This document shows positions 1 to 8,326 of a DNA stretch of 64,000 bases, piece by piece (within the stretch, counting starts at the first letter, position 1; each line of letters starts with the position of its first letter). Under the pieces are notes generated by a model. It saw only the letters and a list, made by a program, of their open reading frames with translations, was not told the origin of the DNA and searched no databases. Both the position numbers and the translations under genes were made by a program. The DNA is taken from the NCBI RefSeq assembly GCF_014203365.1, contig NZ_JACHIS010000001.1, positions 3,596,001 to 3,660,000 of the forward strand. Direction: 5' to 3'. The stretch is from Actinoalloteichus hymeniacidonis. GTDB taxonomy: Bacteria > Actinomycetota > Actinomycetes > Mycobacteriales > Pseudonocardiaceae.

Positions 1-1
1 C

Positions 2-517
2 ATCGACGCCTTCGGCAGCCTCGAAGTGCTGGTTAACAACGCGGGAACCAACCCGTTGCACGGCCCGCTGCTGACCGCCGATGCGGCGGCGGTGCGCAAG
101 ACCTTCGAGGTCAACGTGTTCGCCGTGCTCGGCTGGGTGCAGGAGGCGCACCGGGCCTGGCTCGGCGCGCACGGTGGGCGCGTCGTGTGCGTGTCCTCGG
201 TGTCGGGGCTGCGCCCCGCCGAGGGCATCGGGGTGTACGGCGCGAGCAAGGCGGCGCTGATCCGTCTCACCGAGCAGCTCGCCGTCGAGTTGGCCCCGAA
301 CATCCGGGTGAACGCGGTGGCCCCTGCAGTCGTGAAGACCCGGTTCGCCGCCGCGCTGTACGAGGGGCGGGAAGACGCCGTGGCACGAACCTATCCGCTG
401 CAACGGCTGGGGGTGCCCGCCGATGTCGCCGGTGCGGTGGCGTTCCTGGCCGCGCCGGAGTCCGACTGGATCACCGGACAGACACTGGTGATCGACGGCG
501 GCGTCACCCTGACCTGA
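2..517 (+). CDS. SDR family oxidoreductase (5' end outside window)
   Basis: Partial gene: the reading frame is open to the left edge, so the Rossmann glycine motif lies outside the window. The visible part carries the SDR landmarks in order: NNAG, the catalytic serine segment (VVCVSSVSG), the catalytic YGASK, and the C-terminal WITGQTLVIDGG that closes classical SDRs. These are NAD(P)-dependent cytosolic dehydrogenases or reductases; the substrate cannot be read from the sequence. An in-frame GTG at 26 is not a credible start because the frame continues upstream with good SDR sequence. The acyl-CoA dehydrogenase gene follows 55 bases downstream on the same strand, so the two probably share a transcript and may act in one acyl-CoA or hydroxy-acid pathway (inference). 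Confidence 0.9.
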   Translation: MDAFGSLEVLVNNAGTNPLHGPLLTADAAAVRKTFEVNVFAVLGWVQEAHRAWLGAHGGRVVCVSSVSGLRPAEGIGVYGASKAALIRLTEQLAVELAPNIRVNAVAPAVVKTRFAAALYEGREDAVARTYPLQRLGVPADVAGAVAFLAAPESDWITGQTLVIDGGVTLT

Positions 518-572
518 CCTGCGGCGCTCACGTGCCGGTGTCCTGGTCGTCGACAAAGAAATCGGAGCAGCC

Positions 573-1769
573 GTGGACTTCGCCCCCGATCCCCGAACCG
601 AGGAACTCCGCCGGTCGCTGCTGGACTTCATGGCCGAGTTCGTCTACCCGGCCGAGGAGACCTTGGAGGCGGAACCGGTGGTCTCCTGGTCTCGGCCGCC
701 GGTCCTGCAGACGCTGCAGGCCGAGGCTCGCAGGCGCGGTCTGTGGAACCTCTTCCTGCCCGGGGAACACGGGGCGGGGCTGACCAATCTGCAATACGCG
801 CCGCTGGCCGAGATCACCGGCCGCAGCCCGCGGTTGGCGCCCGAGGCGCTGAACTGCGCCGCGCCCGACACCGGCAACATGGAGATCCTCGCGGTCGCGG
901 GCGATGACGAGCAACGCCTACGCTGGCTGGCTCCGCTGTTGGCGGGCGAGATCCGTTCGGCCTTCGCGATGACCGAACCCGACGTGGCCTCCTCCGACGC
1001 CACCAACATCGCGACCAGCATCGTCCGTCGAGGGACGAACTGGGTGATCAACGGGCGGAAGTGGTTCGTCTCCGGCGCCAAGGATCCCGCGTGTCGCATT
1101 CTGATCGTGATGGGCCGTACGGCCGAAGACGGTCCGATCCGGGAACGGCAGAGCATGATCCTGGTCCCCGTCGACACCCCGGGTGTGCAGATCGGTCGGG
1201 GCATGAGCCAGTTCGGCTACGCCGACGACGATCACGGCGGGCACGCAGAGATCACCTTCACCGACGTCGAGGTCCCGGCGCGGAACCTGCTGGGTGCACC
1301 GGGATCGGGCTTCGCCATCGCCCAGGCCCGGCTCGGCCCCGGACGGATCCATCACTGCATGCGGCTGCTCGGAATGGCCGAACGCGCCCTGGACCTGGTC
1401 CGGGAACGCGCGGCGAGTCGCGTCGCCTTCGGCAGGCCGCTCGCCGAGCAGGGCGTGGTGCAGGAGTGGGCCGCCGAGTCTCGGGTCCGTATCGAACAGG
1501 CCCGGCTGCTGGTGCTCAAGGCGGCGTGGTTGATGGACACCGAGGGCAATCGGGCCGCGCACACCGAGATCCAGGCCATCAAGATCGCCGTGCCCCGCGC
1601 GGTCGAATGGATCCTCGACAAGGCCGTGCAACTGCACGGTGCCGCCGGGGTGAGCCAGGACCTTCCGCTGGCCCGCTTCTGGGCGATCGCCCGGTCGCTG
1701 CGACTGGCCGACGGTCCGGACGAGGTCCACCTGCGTTCCCTGGGCCGCAGAGAGCTCAAGCCACGATAA
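573..1769 (+). CDS. Acyl-CoA dehydrogenase family protein (ACAD10/11-like)
   Basis: A 398-residue FAD-dependent acyl-CoA dehydrogenase, the usual length. The FAD/substrate loop FAMTEPDVASSDATNI lies in the first half, GRKWFVSGA in the middle beta domain, RVAFGRPLAEQ and QLHGAAGVSQDLPLAR in the C-terminal helical domain, and DGPDEVHLRSLGRREL at the end. The TEPDVASSDATNI variant is the form I associate with ACAD10/11-type enzymes acting on long or hydroxylated acyl-CoAs; that subfamily call is an inference. It oxidises an acyl-CoA at the alpha-beta bond and passes electrons to ETF. Start GTG has GGAG five bases upstream. It probably forms an operon with the preceding SDR gene. Confidence 0.92.
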   Translation: MDFAPDPRTEELRRSLLDFMAEFVYPAEETLEAEPVVSWSRPPVLQTLQAEARRRGLWNLFLPGEHGAGLTNLQYAPLAEITGRSPRLAPEALNCAAPDTGNMEILAVAGDDEQRLRWLAPLLAGEIRSAFAMTEPDVASSDATNIATSIVRRGTNWVINGRKWFVSGAKDPACRILIVMGRTAEDGPIRERQSMILVPVDTPGVQIGRGMSQFGYADDDHGGHAEITFTDVEVPARNLLGAPGSGFAIAQARLGPGRIHHCMRLLGMAERALDLVRERAASRVAFGRPLAEQGVVQEWAAESRVRIEQARLLVLKAAWLMDTEGNRAAHTEIQAIKIAVPRAVEWILDKAVQLHGAAGVSQDLPLARFWAIARSLRLADGPDEVHLRSLGRRELKPR

Positions 1770-1972
1770 GACCTCTCGCGTAGGGGTGGGTCGTCTCGAC
1801 GTGGAGCGGCGGGGTGCCGAGCACGGCAGCGTGTTCTGGCCTCGCGGGCGGGCGGAGTCGGCGGCTGTCGAATGGGCCACGAAGCGCCCCCGCTTGATCG
1901 GTCGGTGATTATGCTCGCGGGCGCGTGATCCACGACGGACCGATCGGCTACTCCTAGCGAGGGAGCAAACGG

Positions 1973-2059
1973 ATGACCCGACAGATCCGAGTGCCGGGCG
2001 CCGAACGCGCCCGGCCCCGGTTGACAGAACGGCCCCTGCTCGACCCCGTCGCCGGATGA
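1973..2059 (+). CDS. Small leader ORF (28 codons) overlapping the phosphoesterase start
   Basis: A short ORF starting MTRQIRVPGAERAR has a good ribosome binding site (GAGGGAG, about 7 bases before ATG). It ends in an ATGA overlap with the downstream metallophosphoesterase: its TGA is at 2057-2059 and the next ATG at 2056. The phosphoesterase itself has no recognisable Shine-Dalgarno sequence, so translation coupled to this leader is the simplest reading. The peptide is rich in Arg and Pro and resembles nothing I know. It may only deliver ribosomes. Whether it is translated is unproven. Confidence 0.45.
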   Translation: MTRQIRVPGAERARPRLTERPLLDPVAG

Positions 2060-2895
2060 CCGCCCCCACGGAGGGTCGTCTGGTGGCGACCAGCGATCTG
2101 CACATCGGACACCAGGACAATCGACGCATCGTCGAGGACATCCGGCCGGAGCATCCGGACGACTGGCTGATCGTGGCTGGCGATGTCGCCGACCGCGTCG
2201 AGGACATCGACTGGACCCTGCGGCTGCTGAAGGATCACTTCACCGAGGTGATCTGGGTGCCCGGCAACCACGAGCTCTGGACACCGGGCAACGATCCGGT
2301 GGAGCTGCGCGGTGTGCGGCGCTACGAGCATCTGGTGCAGGTGTGTCGGGGGCTGGGTGTGCACACCCCGGAGGATCCGTATCCGGTGTGGCGGGGCGCG
2401 GGCGGACCGGTGACCGTGGCGCCACTCTTCCTGCTGTACGACTACACGTTCCGGCCGGAGGGCACCCTGACCAGGGAGACCGCGCTGGCGAAGGCGTACG
2501 AGGCAGGCGTGGTCTGCACGGACGAGTACCTGCTGCATCCCGACCCGTATCCGACGCTCGACGCCTGGGGGCGGGCCAGGGTCGAGGAGACCGAGAGACG
2601 ACTCGAGGCCTTGCCCGCCGACACGTCGACCGTGCTGATCAATCACTGGCCGATGACCAGGGATCCCACGCGCATCCTGCGGTATCCCGAGTTCGCGCTG
2701 TGGTGTGGCACCGAGTCGACCGCCGACTGGCATGTTCGGTTCAACGCGGCGGCGGTCGTCTACGGGCACCTGCATATCCCGCGCACGACCTTCCAGAACG
2801 GGGTGCGCTTCGAGGAGGTCTCGCTCGGCTATCCCCGGGAATGGAAGCCCAGGGGTCTGCCGCGGGGCGTGTTGCGCACCATCCTGCCCGGTTAG
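2056..2895 (+). CDS. Calcineurin-like metallophosphoesterase
   Basis: A 279-residue metallophosphoesterase with all five metal/phosphate motifs in order: SDLHIGH (D-x-H) near residue 14, GDV near 43, VPGNHELW (GNHE) near 72, INHWPM near 196 and VYGHLHIPRT (GHxH) near 235. The family hydrolyses phosphomono- or diesters with a dinuclear metal centre. There is no signal peptide, so it acts in the cytosol. The substrate is unknown. The start overlaps the stop of a 28-codon leader ORF and lacks its own ribosome binding site. It converges with the DksA/TraR-type gene, with only 25 bases between the stops. Confidence 0.9.
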   Translation: MTAPTEGRLVATSDLHIGHQDNRRIVEDIRPEHPDDWLIVAGDVADRVEDIDWTLRLLKDHFTEVIWVPGNHELWTPGNDPVELRGVRRYEHLVQVCRGLGVHTPEDPYPVWRGAGGPVTVAPLFLLYDYTFRPEGTLTRETALAKAYEAGVVCTDEYLLHPDPYPTLDAWGRARVEETERRLEALPADTSTVLINHWPMTRDPTRILRYPEFALWCGTESTADWHVRFNAAAVVYGHLHIPRTTFQNGVRFEEVSLGYPREWKPRGLPRGVLRTILPG

Positions 2896-2920
2896 GCCCG
2901 GCCGGACCGCCGCGCCGCCG

Positions 2921-3328
2921 TCACCGTCGAATGCGGTCGGCGCAGCCGACGCAGGTGGTGGCGGCGGGACGGGCGGTGAGACGCTCGCCGGGGATCAGCC
3001 GACCGCAGCGCAGACAGTGGCCGTAGGTTCCCGAGGCGAGTCGTTCGGTGGCGCGGTCCAGATCGTCGAGTTCACGCCGGGTCTCGGCCAGCAGGGAGAG
3101 CACCTGGGCCCGCTCGTAGGCCAGCGTCGCGCCCTCGGGGTCGTGCTCGTCGTCGCCACTGGACAGCGCCGAGGACTCGGCGATCGAGTCGCGTTGGGCC
3201 AGCAGGGAGTCGACCAGTCCGAGCAGCGTCGCCCGCTCGGCAGCCAGCAGGGGTGCGAACTCCTGCTGCGCGCGGTGCGGGTCGCCTGCGGTCATCCCAG
3301 CATCAACGCCGGTCGGCCTCGCGCGCAT
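2921..3328 (-). CDS. TraR/DksA family zinc-finger protein
   Basis: A small protein of up to 135 residues with the DksA/TraR C-terminal zinc finger: GTYGHCLRCGRLIPGERL followed by TTCVGCADRIRR, i.e. CxxC-x(n)-CxxC, preceded by a coiled-coil stretch (ERAQVLSLLAETRRELDDL). Family members enter the RNA polymerase secondary channel and modulate transcription initiation; many actinobacterial versions are untested, and whether the coiled-coil tip carries the acidic residues needed for DksA activity is unclear here. Two starts are possible: 3328 (ATG, weak SD) and 3295 (ATG, MTAGDPHRAQ). The second gives a more typical length. Divergent from the ADP-ribosylglycohydrolase gene. Confidence 0.85.
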   Translation of the reverse strand: MRARPTGVDAGMTAGDPHRAQQEFAPLLAAERATLLGLVDSLLAQRDSIAESSALSSGDDEHDPEGATLAYERAQVLSLLAETRRELDDLDRATERLASGTYGHCLRCGRLIPGERLTARPAATTCVGCADRIRR

Positions 3329-3484
3329 TCCGCGACCCCGGTCACCTGCGGTGATCCCCGGAGAGCCGCGTCACCGAACCGGCCACCCCGCTCGGAAGGT
3401 TCTTTCACACACAGTGACCAAGGTGGTTGCGGTGCGCGATAAATTCGGTGGCGCAGCCGTCGGTCGGCTTGTCACGATCTTGCC

Positions 3485-4402
3485 ATGACTCTGCACACCT
3501 CGGATCGACGCGCGCTCGCACTCGACGCACTGACCGGGCTATCGGTCGGCGACGCCGCAGGGAATCAGGGCTTTCCTCCCGCCTGGCGGGTCCGATCCCC
3601 GGAGCGGCCCGCGGGGGCGTGGTCGTGGACCGACGACACCCAGATGGCCTGCTCACTGGTCGAGGTGCTGTTCCGATACGGACAGGTCGACCAGTCGGCC
3701 TTGGCGCAGGCCTTCGCCGAGCACGCTCAGGAGGTGCGGGACTACGGGTCGGGCGCGTTGAGCTTCATGGCTCGGGTCCGTGCGGGCGAGGACTGGCAGC
3801 GGGTCAGCGCCGATCTGTTCGACGGCCTCGGTTCCTGGGGCAACGGCGGCGCGATGCGGGTGGCGCCGTTGGGCGCCTGGTTCGCCGATGATCTGGACCG
3901 GGCGGCCGCCGAGTCGGCCCGGTCCGCCGAGGTCACCCACGCACATCCCGAGGGCGTCGCGGGGGCGGTGGCGGTCGGGGTGGCCGCAGCGCACGCCGCC
4001 GCATTGCGGGGAACCACCGTCGTGGGGCCTGCGGTCGAGTTGTTCGACGTGGCCTTACGGCTGGTCGGCGCGCGCGGCGCCACCGCTTTGGGTCTCCGCC
4101 TGGAACGGGCGACGACCATGGTGGAGTCCTCGGTGGCGGAAGCGGCGCAGGAACTGGGCAACGGCGCGCGGATCAGTGCCGTCGACACGGTTCCGTTCGC
4201 ACTGTGGGTCGCCGTGACGCATTTCCACGACTTCGCAGCGGCGATCGAGGCGTGTCAATCCGTAGGCGGCGATATGGACACCACCGCCGCCATGGTCGGC
4301 GGCATCCTGGCAGCGCACCACGGTCCAAGCATCATTCCGAGGGCCTGGCGGGAGATCCGCGAGCCGCTGCCCGCCTGGTTGGCGGTGCCCGATTCGGTGT
4401 GA
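3485..4402 (+). CDS. ADP-ribosylglycohydrolase family protein (paralogue 1)
   Basis: A 305-residue DraG/ARH-type hydrolase. Metal-binding motifs are in place: WSWTDDTQMA near residue 48, SWGNGGAMRVAPLG near 120, and GGDMDTTAAMVGGILA near 260 (the C-terminal D-x-D/T motif). Family members remove ADP-ribose from arginine, serine or other acceptors, or hydrolyse related N-glycosidic bonds, using a binuclear Mg2+ centre. The target is unknown. A second copy with the same motifs and order lies at 11998-12885 on the other strand, so the pair arose by duplication or is under selection together. Start ATG has only a weak ribosome binding site. Confidence 0.9.
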   Translation: MTLHTSDRRALALDALTGLSVGDAAGNQGFPPAWRVRSPERPAGAWSWTDDTQMACSLVEVLFRYGQVDQSALAQAFAEHAQEVRDYGSGALSFMARVRAGEDWQRVSADLFDGLGSWGNGGAMRVAPLGAWFADDLDRAAAESARSAEVTHAHPEGVAGAVAVGVAAAHAAALRGTTVVGPAVELFDVALRLVGARGATALGLRLERATTMVESSVAEAAQELGNGARISAVDTVPFALWVAVTHFHDFAAAIEACQSVGGDMDTTAAMVGGILAAHHGPSIIPRAWREIREPLPAWLAVPDSV

Positions 4403-4453
4403 TCGGGAGTGCGGCGTCGCCTGCGGTGGAGATCCGGCTCGTGATGTCGCCGG

Positions 4454-5689
4454 TCAGGTGGCGCGCTGCGGTGGGGTGGGCGGCTCGGGGTCGGCGCGGT
4501 CCGGTTCGACGATCCAACGACCCAGGCCCGCCGAGGCCAGGAGACCCACCACACCCATCGAGGCCACCGACGCCGCCAGGGACACCACGGAACCCACCCC
4601 GATCAACAGCGGTCCGAGACTGGCCCCGGTGTCGACGCACAGCCGCCAGGCACTCAGGAAGGCGGGGCGTGCGTTCGGCGGGGCCATGTCCGCGCCGAGG
4701 GTCATCATGATGCCGCTGCCCAGGCCGTTGCCGATGCCCATCAGGGCTGCCACCGCGAGCAGCCCGACAGCACCATCGGTCAACGGCAGCAGGAGGTACG
4801 ACAGGCCGAGCACCAGCATGGAGGGCACGGCGACGAACCGGCGGCCATACAGGTCCATCACCCGACCCGCCGGGTAGAACAACAGCATGTCCAGCGCCCC
4901 GGACAGGCCGAAGATCAGGCTGATCACCGCGGGATCCAGCCCGAGATGATTGCCCCACAGGGGCACCACGGCCTGCCGGGACGCCCGGATGGCTCCGACG
5001 AACAGCGCCGAGGTGCCGAGGGTGGCGAACAGCCGTCGGTGATCTCGGAACATGCGCAGCGGGCGGACCCGGCCGCCGTTGCGGGCCCGGGAGTGACGGT
5101 CCACATCGGGCAGCACGAGGATGATCGTGCCCGCGACGGCGACGGCGACGACCTGGACCCAGTAGCCACCCCGGCTACCGAGGAGCAGCGCACCGGCTCC
5201 GACCAAGGGACCGGCGAACGCGCCGATGCGCACCACGCCGCCCAGGGTGGACATCGCCCTGGCTCGGAGCCGCAACGGCACGACCTCGGTCAGGTAGGTC
5301 TGTCGGGCCAGGTTCCAGACCGAGTTCGCCGAGCCTGCCAGTAGGACGGCCAGACCGAGCAGCCACAGGTTCGGGGCCAGGGCACAACCGATGGCGGCCA
5401 GTACCGCCAGACCGGTGGCCGCCAGCAGCGCGCTGCGTTCGCCGATGACCCCGACCAACCGGCCCGCAGGAAGGTTGCCGAGGATCTGGCCGAACCCCAG
5501 CAGTGTCACGACCAGGCCCGAGACGAAGAGCGAGGCGCCGAGCTCGCGAGCGGTGAGGGCGATCAGCGGTGCCGCCGCGCCCTGACCGAATCCGTACAGG
5601 GTCGCGGGCAGGAACACGGCCGGGATCAGCGAGCGCAGGGTCACCGGTTGCCCCAGCGTCGATTCCGAGGCCCCGCTCATCGCCTGCAT
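4454..5689 (-). CDS. MFS transporter
   Basis: A 411-residue protein with about 12 hydrophobic segments and a long charged central loop (residues about 195-215, RHSRARNGGRVRPL) between two six-helix halves, as in drug/proton antiporters. The conserved loop-2 motif appears as GRLVGVIGERSAL and a second-half copy as GRVMDLYGRRFVAV. It exports or imports small molecules with proton coupling; the substrate is unknown. ATG at 5689 follows GGGAG at a short distance; an in-frame ATG three codons later is an alternative. A perfect 16-bp palindrome lies about 65 bases upstream and may be its operator. Confidence 0.88.
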   Translation of the reverse strand: MQAMSGASESTLGQPVTLRSLIPAVFLPATLYGFGQGAAAPLIALTARELGASLFVSGLVVTLLGFGQILGNLPAGRLVGVIGERSALLAATGLAVLAAIGCALAPNLWLLGLAVLLAGSANSVWNLARQTYLTEVVPLRLRARAMSTLGGVVRIGAFAGPLVGAGALLLGSRGGYWVQVVAVAVAGTIILVLPDVDRHSRARNGGRVRPLRMFRDHRRLFATLGTSALFVGAIRASRQAVVPLWGNHLGLDPAVISLIFGLSGALDMLLFYPAGRVMDLYGRRFVAVPSMLVLGLSYLLLPLTDGAVGLLAVAALMGIGNGLGSGIMMTLGADMAPPNARPAFLSAWRLCVDTGASLGPLLIGVGSVVSLAASVASMGVVGLLASAGLGRWIVEPDRADPEPPTPPQRAT

Positions 5690-5987
5690 CCACTCCCAGC
5701 TCGTCGCCGACGCCCACGTCGACCGACGGCACAGGCGGTTATCGGGCGGGGTCGACGATCATGATCGTCACCCACTCGGGGAGTGTCGTCCGGCCGGTCG
5801 AACCCGGTCAATGCCCGTGGTCACGAATCACCGGTGAGCAGAAACACCCGGCTCGAGAAGTGTCATGCCCCGGGCGGCTGGGCGTTGGGCGTTGGGCGGA
5901 ACGTCGGCGTGGATCGACACCAGACCCACGCCGGGTTGCGAGTGGCCGCGCGCGGATCGAAACGGCAAGGCAACACGCTGCCCTCGC
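5690..5987. other. Intergenic region without a gene
   Basis: No credible coding sequence. It holds the promoter side of the MFS gene, including the palindrome at 5754-5769, and a short tandem GGGCGTT repeat near 5880. Open frames across it lack ribosome binding sites and family similarity. Confidence 0.6.
5754..5769. promoter_or_regulatory. Perfect 16-bp palindrome GACGATCATGATCGTC
   Basis: The sequence equals its own reverse complement over 16 bases and is AT-richer than its surroundings. It lies 65 bases upstream of the MFS transporter start. Such sites are typical dimeric-repressor operators (TetR, MarR or similar). No regulator gene is adjacent, so the binder is unknown. Confidence 0.5.
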
Positions 5988-6014
5988 CCGACCGCGCCGC
6001 CCAGGCGCGGTCGG
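5988..6014 (-). terminator. Stem-loop after the deazaflavin-type oxidoreductase gene
   Basis: Perfect 11-bp inverted repeat (CCGACCGCGCC / GGCGCGGTCGG) with a 5-base loop, 26 bases past the stop of the minus-strand gene ending at 6040. There is no U-tract, as is common for actinobacterial terminators. Confidence 0.6.
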
Positions 6015-6039
6015 CGGTTCCGTCGCCGGAGACCGACGA

Positions 6040-6453
6040 TCAGGCTTCGGCCGGTTCCAGGACCACGACCGGGATCACCCGGCTGGTGCCCTTCTGGTAG
6101 TCGTCAAAGCCGGGCATCAGCGCGGCATGCGCCGCGTAGAGCCGATCGCGTTCGGAACCCTCGGACTCGATCCGAGCGGTCCCCTCGAAGGTGCGTTCCC
6201 CCACCTCGACCGTGACCTTCGGGTCGGCGGCGATGTTGCCCAACCACACCGGGTCCGTGTCGGCACCGCCGTTGGAGGCCGCGATGACGAGATTCGACCC
6301 GTCGGTGGAGTACACCAGCGGGAACGTGCGGGGCTTGCCGGTGCGGCGGCCGGTCACCGTCACCAACAGCATCTGCGCGCCTTCGAACGGGCCGCCGACC
6401 TTGCCGCCGTTGGCCCGGAACTCCTCGATGATGCGATCGTTGAACTCGGACAT
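6040..6453 (-). CDS. Deazaflavin (F420)-dependent nitroreductase-family oxidoreductase
   Basis: A 137-residue protein of the Ddn/PNPOx-like split-barrel family. Typical segments are MLLVTVTGRRTGKPRTFPL near residue 30, NGGADTDPVWLGNI near 65 and PKVTVEV near 80, with a C-terminal PVVVLEPAEA. Members reduce quinones or other acceptors with F420H2, which actinomycetes make; the substrate is unknown. The start at 6453 (MSEFNDR) is preferred over an upstream in-frame ATG because GGAGAG lies just before it. Three tandem 9-base repeats sit 100-127 bases upstream and a strong stem-loop follows the gene. Confidence 0.88.
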   Translation of the reverse strand: MSEFNDRIIEEFRANGGKVGGPFEGAQMLLVTVTGRRTGKPRTFPLVYSTDGSNLVIAASNGGADTDPVWLGNIAADPKVTVEVGERTFEGTARIESEGSERDRLYAAHAALMPGFDDYQKGTSRVIPVVVLEPAEA

Positions 6454-6553
6454 GCCGTCTCTCCTCGATGTGGGCGAAGGCACAACGTTATCCGGTCAAG
6501 CGGCACGCGCGGTGTGCGCGATCCAGCCGTGAATGCGACAAAACCCCAGCCAC

Positions 6554-6580
6554 TCCGGACATTCCGGACTTTCCGGGACG
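6554..6580. repeat. Three tandem 9-base repeats (TCCGGAC-type)
   Basis: TCCGGACAT, TCCGGACTT and TCCGGGACG follow each other without gaps, upstream of the deazaflavin-type oxidoreductase gene. A second 9-base-period triplet occurs at 9342-9368 upstream of another minus-strand gene. Confidence 0.6.
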
Positions 6581-6595
6581 CGGCGTCCGCAACCC

Positions 6596-6636
6596 GGTCT
6601 TCGTCGTGGCCGCAACCACAGGCCACGACGAAGACC
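6596..6636 (-). terminator. Stem-loop after the aldehyde dehydrogenase gene
   Basis: Perfect 16-bp inverted repeat (GGTCTTCGTCGTGGCC / GGCCACGACGAAGACC) with a 9-base loop, starting 10 bases past the aldehyde dehydrogenase stop. The stem length and position make a terminator or mRNA-end stabiliser very likely, although no U-tract follows. Confidence 0.8.
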
Positions 6637-6646
6637 ACCGTCGGAC

Positions 6647-8083
6647 TCAGGATCGCTTGCCGTCGACCACCTGTCGGACGCCGGGCGCCGGTGCGTCGGA
6701 CACGGCGACGGGCAGCAGCGAGGCGGGGAGGTTCTGGTAGGCGACCGGCCGCAGGAAACGCTCGATCGCCGCCGTACCGACGGAGGTGCTGGTCGGCGCG
6801 GTGGTCGCCGGGTACGGACCGCCGTGGTGCTGCGCATCGCTGACGGTGACCCCGGTCGGCCACTGGTTCCAGATCACCCGACCGGCGAAGTCCGACAGCG
6901 GTTCGACCAATGCGGCGGCCACCTCGTCGCCGTCCTCGCTGCCCTGGATCGTCGCGGTCAGCTGTCCGTGGCCCAACGCGGCCACCGCGAGCAGTTCCTC
7001 GGTCGAGGCGTAGGAGACCAGCAATGCGGCGGGTCCGAAGCACTCCATGCCCAGCAGCTCGGGGTCGGCCAGCACCCGCGCGGCGGTGGTGCGCAGCAGC
7101 ACGGGCGTCACGGCGGTGTCGGCCGCGACCTGGATGGAGGTCGGTTCCACGCCGTCGCAGTCGGCCAGGCCGCCCGTGGCGGTGAGGAAGCCCGTCTGGA
7201 TCCGCTCGTTGAGCATGGGCCCCGCCGTCAGCTCGGGCAGCAGGTCGAGGAATCCGTCGATGTCGGGCAGCAGTACGACACCCGGCTTGGTGCAGAACTG
7301 GCCTGCGCCGAGGGTGACCGAGCCCGCGAAGCCCGTGGCGATCTCGGCGCCCCGATCCGCCCAGCCCTGCGGCGTGATGAACACCGGGTTCGTGCTGCCC
7401 AGCTCGCCGTAGAACGGAATCGGCACCGGCCGGGAGGCGGCGATGTCGAACAGCGCCCGGCCGCCCGCGACGGATCCGGTGAAGCCGACGGCGGACACCC
7501 TCGGGTCGCGTACGGCCTCGACACCGTCCTCGAAGCCCTCGATCAGCGCGAAGCTGCCCGCAGGGGCGCCCGCCGATTCCAGGGCGGCCACGACGACCGC
7601 CGAGGTCTGCCGGGACAGCCTGGGATGTCCGGGGTGCGCCTTGAGGACCACCGGGCAGCCTGCGGCCAACGCCGAGACCGTGTCGCCACCCGCGACGCTG
7701 AAGGCGAACGGGAAGTTACTGGCTGCGAACACGACCACGACGCCGAGCGGCCGGAGCGCGCGCCGGATGTCGGGTCTGGCCCCCATCGGCCAGTCGGGAT
7801 CGGCGTGATCGATGCGTGCCTCCAGCAACCCGCCGTCCCGTAGTCGTTCGGCGAACAGCCGCGCCTGGAAGGTCGTGCGGGCCAACTCGCCGGTCAGGCG
7901 TCCGACGGGCAGGTTCGTCTCCGCCTGCGCCGTCTCGATCAGTTCGGGACCTGCGGCATCCAGAGCCCGGGCCACGGCGTCCAGCCAGTCGGCGCGCTGC
8001 AGGGGACTGGAGCCCGCCAGGCTGCGGGCGGCCTGGCGGGCCGAGGTCAGGACGGCGTCGAGGGTGGGGGCGGGAGTCGTCAC
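6647..8083 (-). CDS. Aldehyde dehydrogenase (NADP+), ketoglutarate-semialdehyde type
   Basis: A 478-residue aldehyde dehydrogenase. The segment NFPFAFSVAGGDTVSALAAG and the following CPVVLKAHP mark the 2,5-dioxovalerate (alpha-ketoglutaric semialdehyde) dehydrogenase branch; this subgroup call is from memory of family motifs. FTGSVAGGRAL is the cofactor loop, ELGSTNPVF carries the general-base Glu and GAGQFCTKPG the catalytic Cys. The enzyme oxidises 2,5-dioxopentanoate to 2-oxoglutarate, the last step of oxidative pentose, hexuronate or hydroxyproline breakdown, which fits the sugar and pectin genes elsewhere in the window, although it is not linked to them. GTG start with GGAG seven bases upstream. 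Confidence 0.88.
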   Translation of the reverse strand: MTTPAPTLDAVLTSARQAARSLAGSSPLQRADWLDAVARALDAAGPELIETAQAETNLPVGRLTGELARTTFQARLFAERLRDGGLLEARIDHADPDWPMGARPDIRRALRPLGVVVVFAASNFPFAFSVAGGDTVSALAAGCPVVLKAHPGHPRLSRQTSAVVVAALESAGAPAGSFALIEGFEDGVEAVRDPRVSAVGFTGSVAGGRALFDIAASRPVPIPFYGELGSTNPVFITPQGWADRGAEIATGFAGSVTLGAGQFCTKPGVVLLPDIDGFLDLLPELTAGPMLNERIQTGFLTATGGLADCDGVEPTSIQVAADTAVTPVLLRTTAARVLADPELLGMECFGPAALLVSYASTEELLAVAALGHGQLTATIQGSEDGDEVAAALVEPLSDFAGRVIWNQWPTGVTVSDAQHHGGPYPATTAPTSTSVGTAAIERFLRPVAYQNLPASLLPVAVSDAPAPGVRQVVDGKRS

Positions 8084-8294
8084 AATGCTGCTCCGATCAG
8101 CGTCAACCGGGGCGAGCGTCGTCTCAGGCGAGACGGCCGTCGACCTCGGTGTTGGTCACGGTCGAGAAGAACGGTCGGGTCGAGCCCGAGCGGCGCCTCG
8201 ATCTGGTCTCACGTGCTCTCGCTCCCGGCACGGTCTCACACGGCGGATCCACCGGGAGCGACCGGCCGTCAAGATCCACAACTCGGGATCGGCG

Positions 8295-8322
8295 GGCTCC
8301 GCACACCGCAGCACGCGGAGCC
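8295..8322 (-). terminator. Stem-loop after the 316-residue membrane protein gene
   Basis: Perfect 8-bp inverted repeat (GGCTCCGC / GCGGAGCC) with a 12-base loop, immediately past the stop at 8327. A longer-range 9-bp inverted repeat (8220-8228 / 8252-8260) lies a little further on. Confidence 0.5.
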
Positions 8323-8326
8323 GGCG

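Noticed and set aside
1896-1945. 8-bp inverted repeat GATCGGTC / GACCGATC 34 bases apart
   Set aside because: Wide spacing and short arms; could be chance. Mentioned only as context for the leader ORF.
5876-5898. Short tandem GGGCGTT repeat
   Set aside because: Only two exact copies plus a partial one in GC-rich DNA; likely chance.
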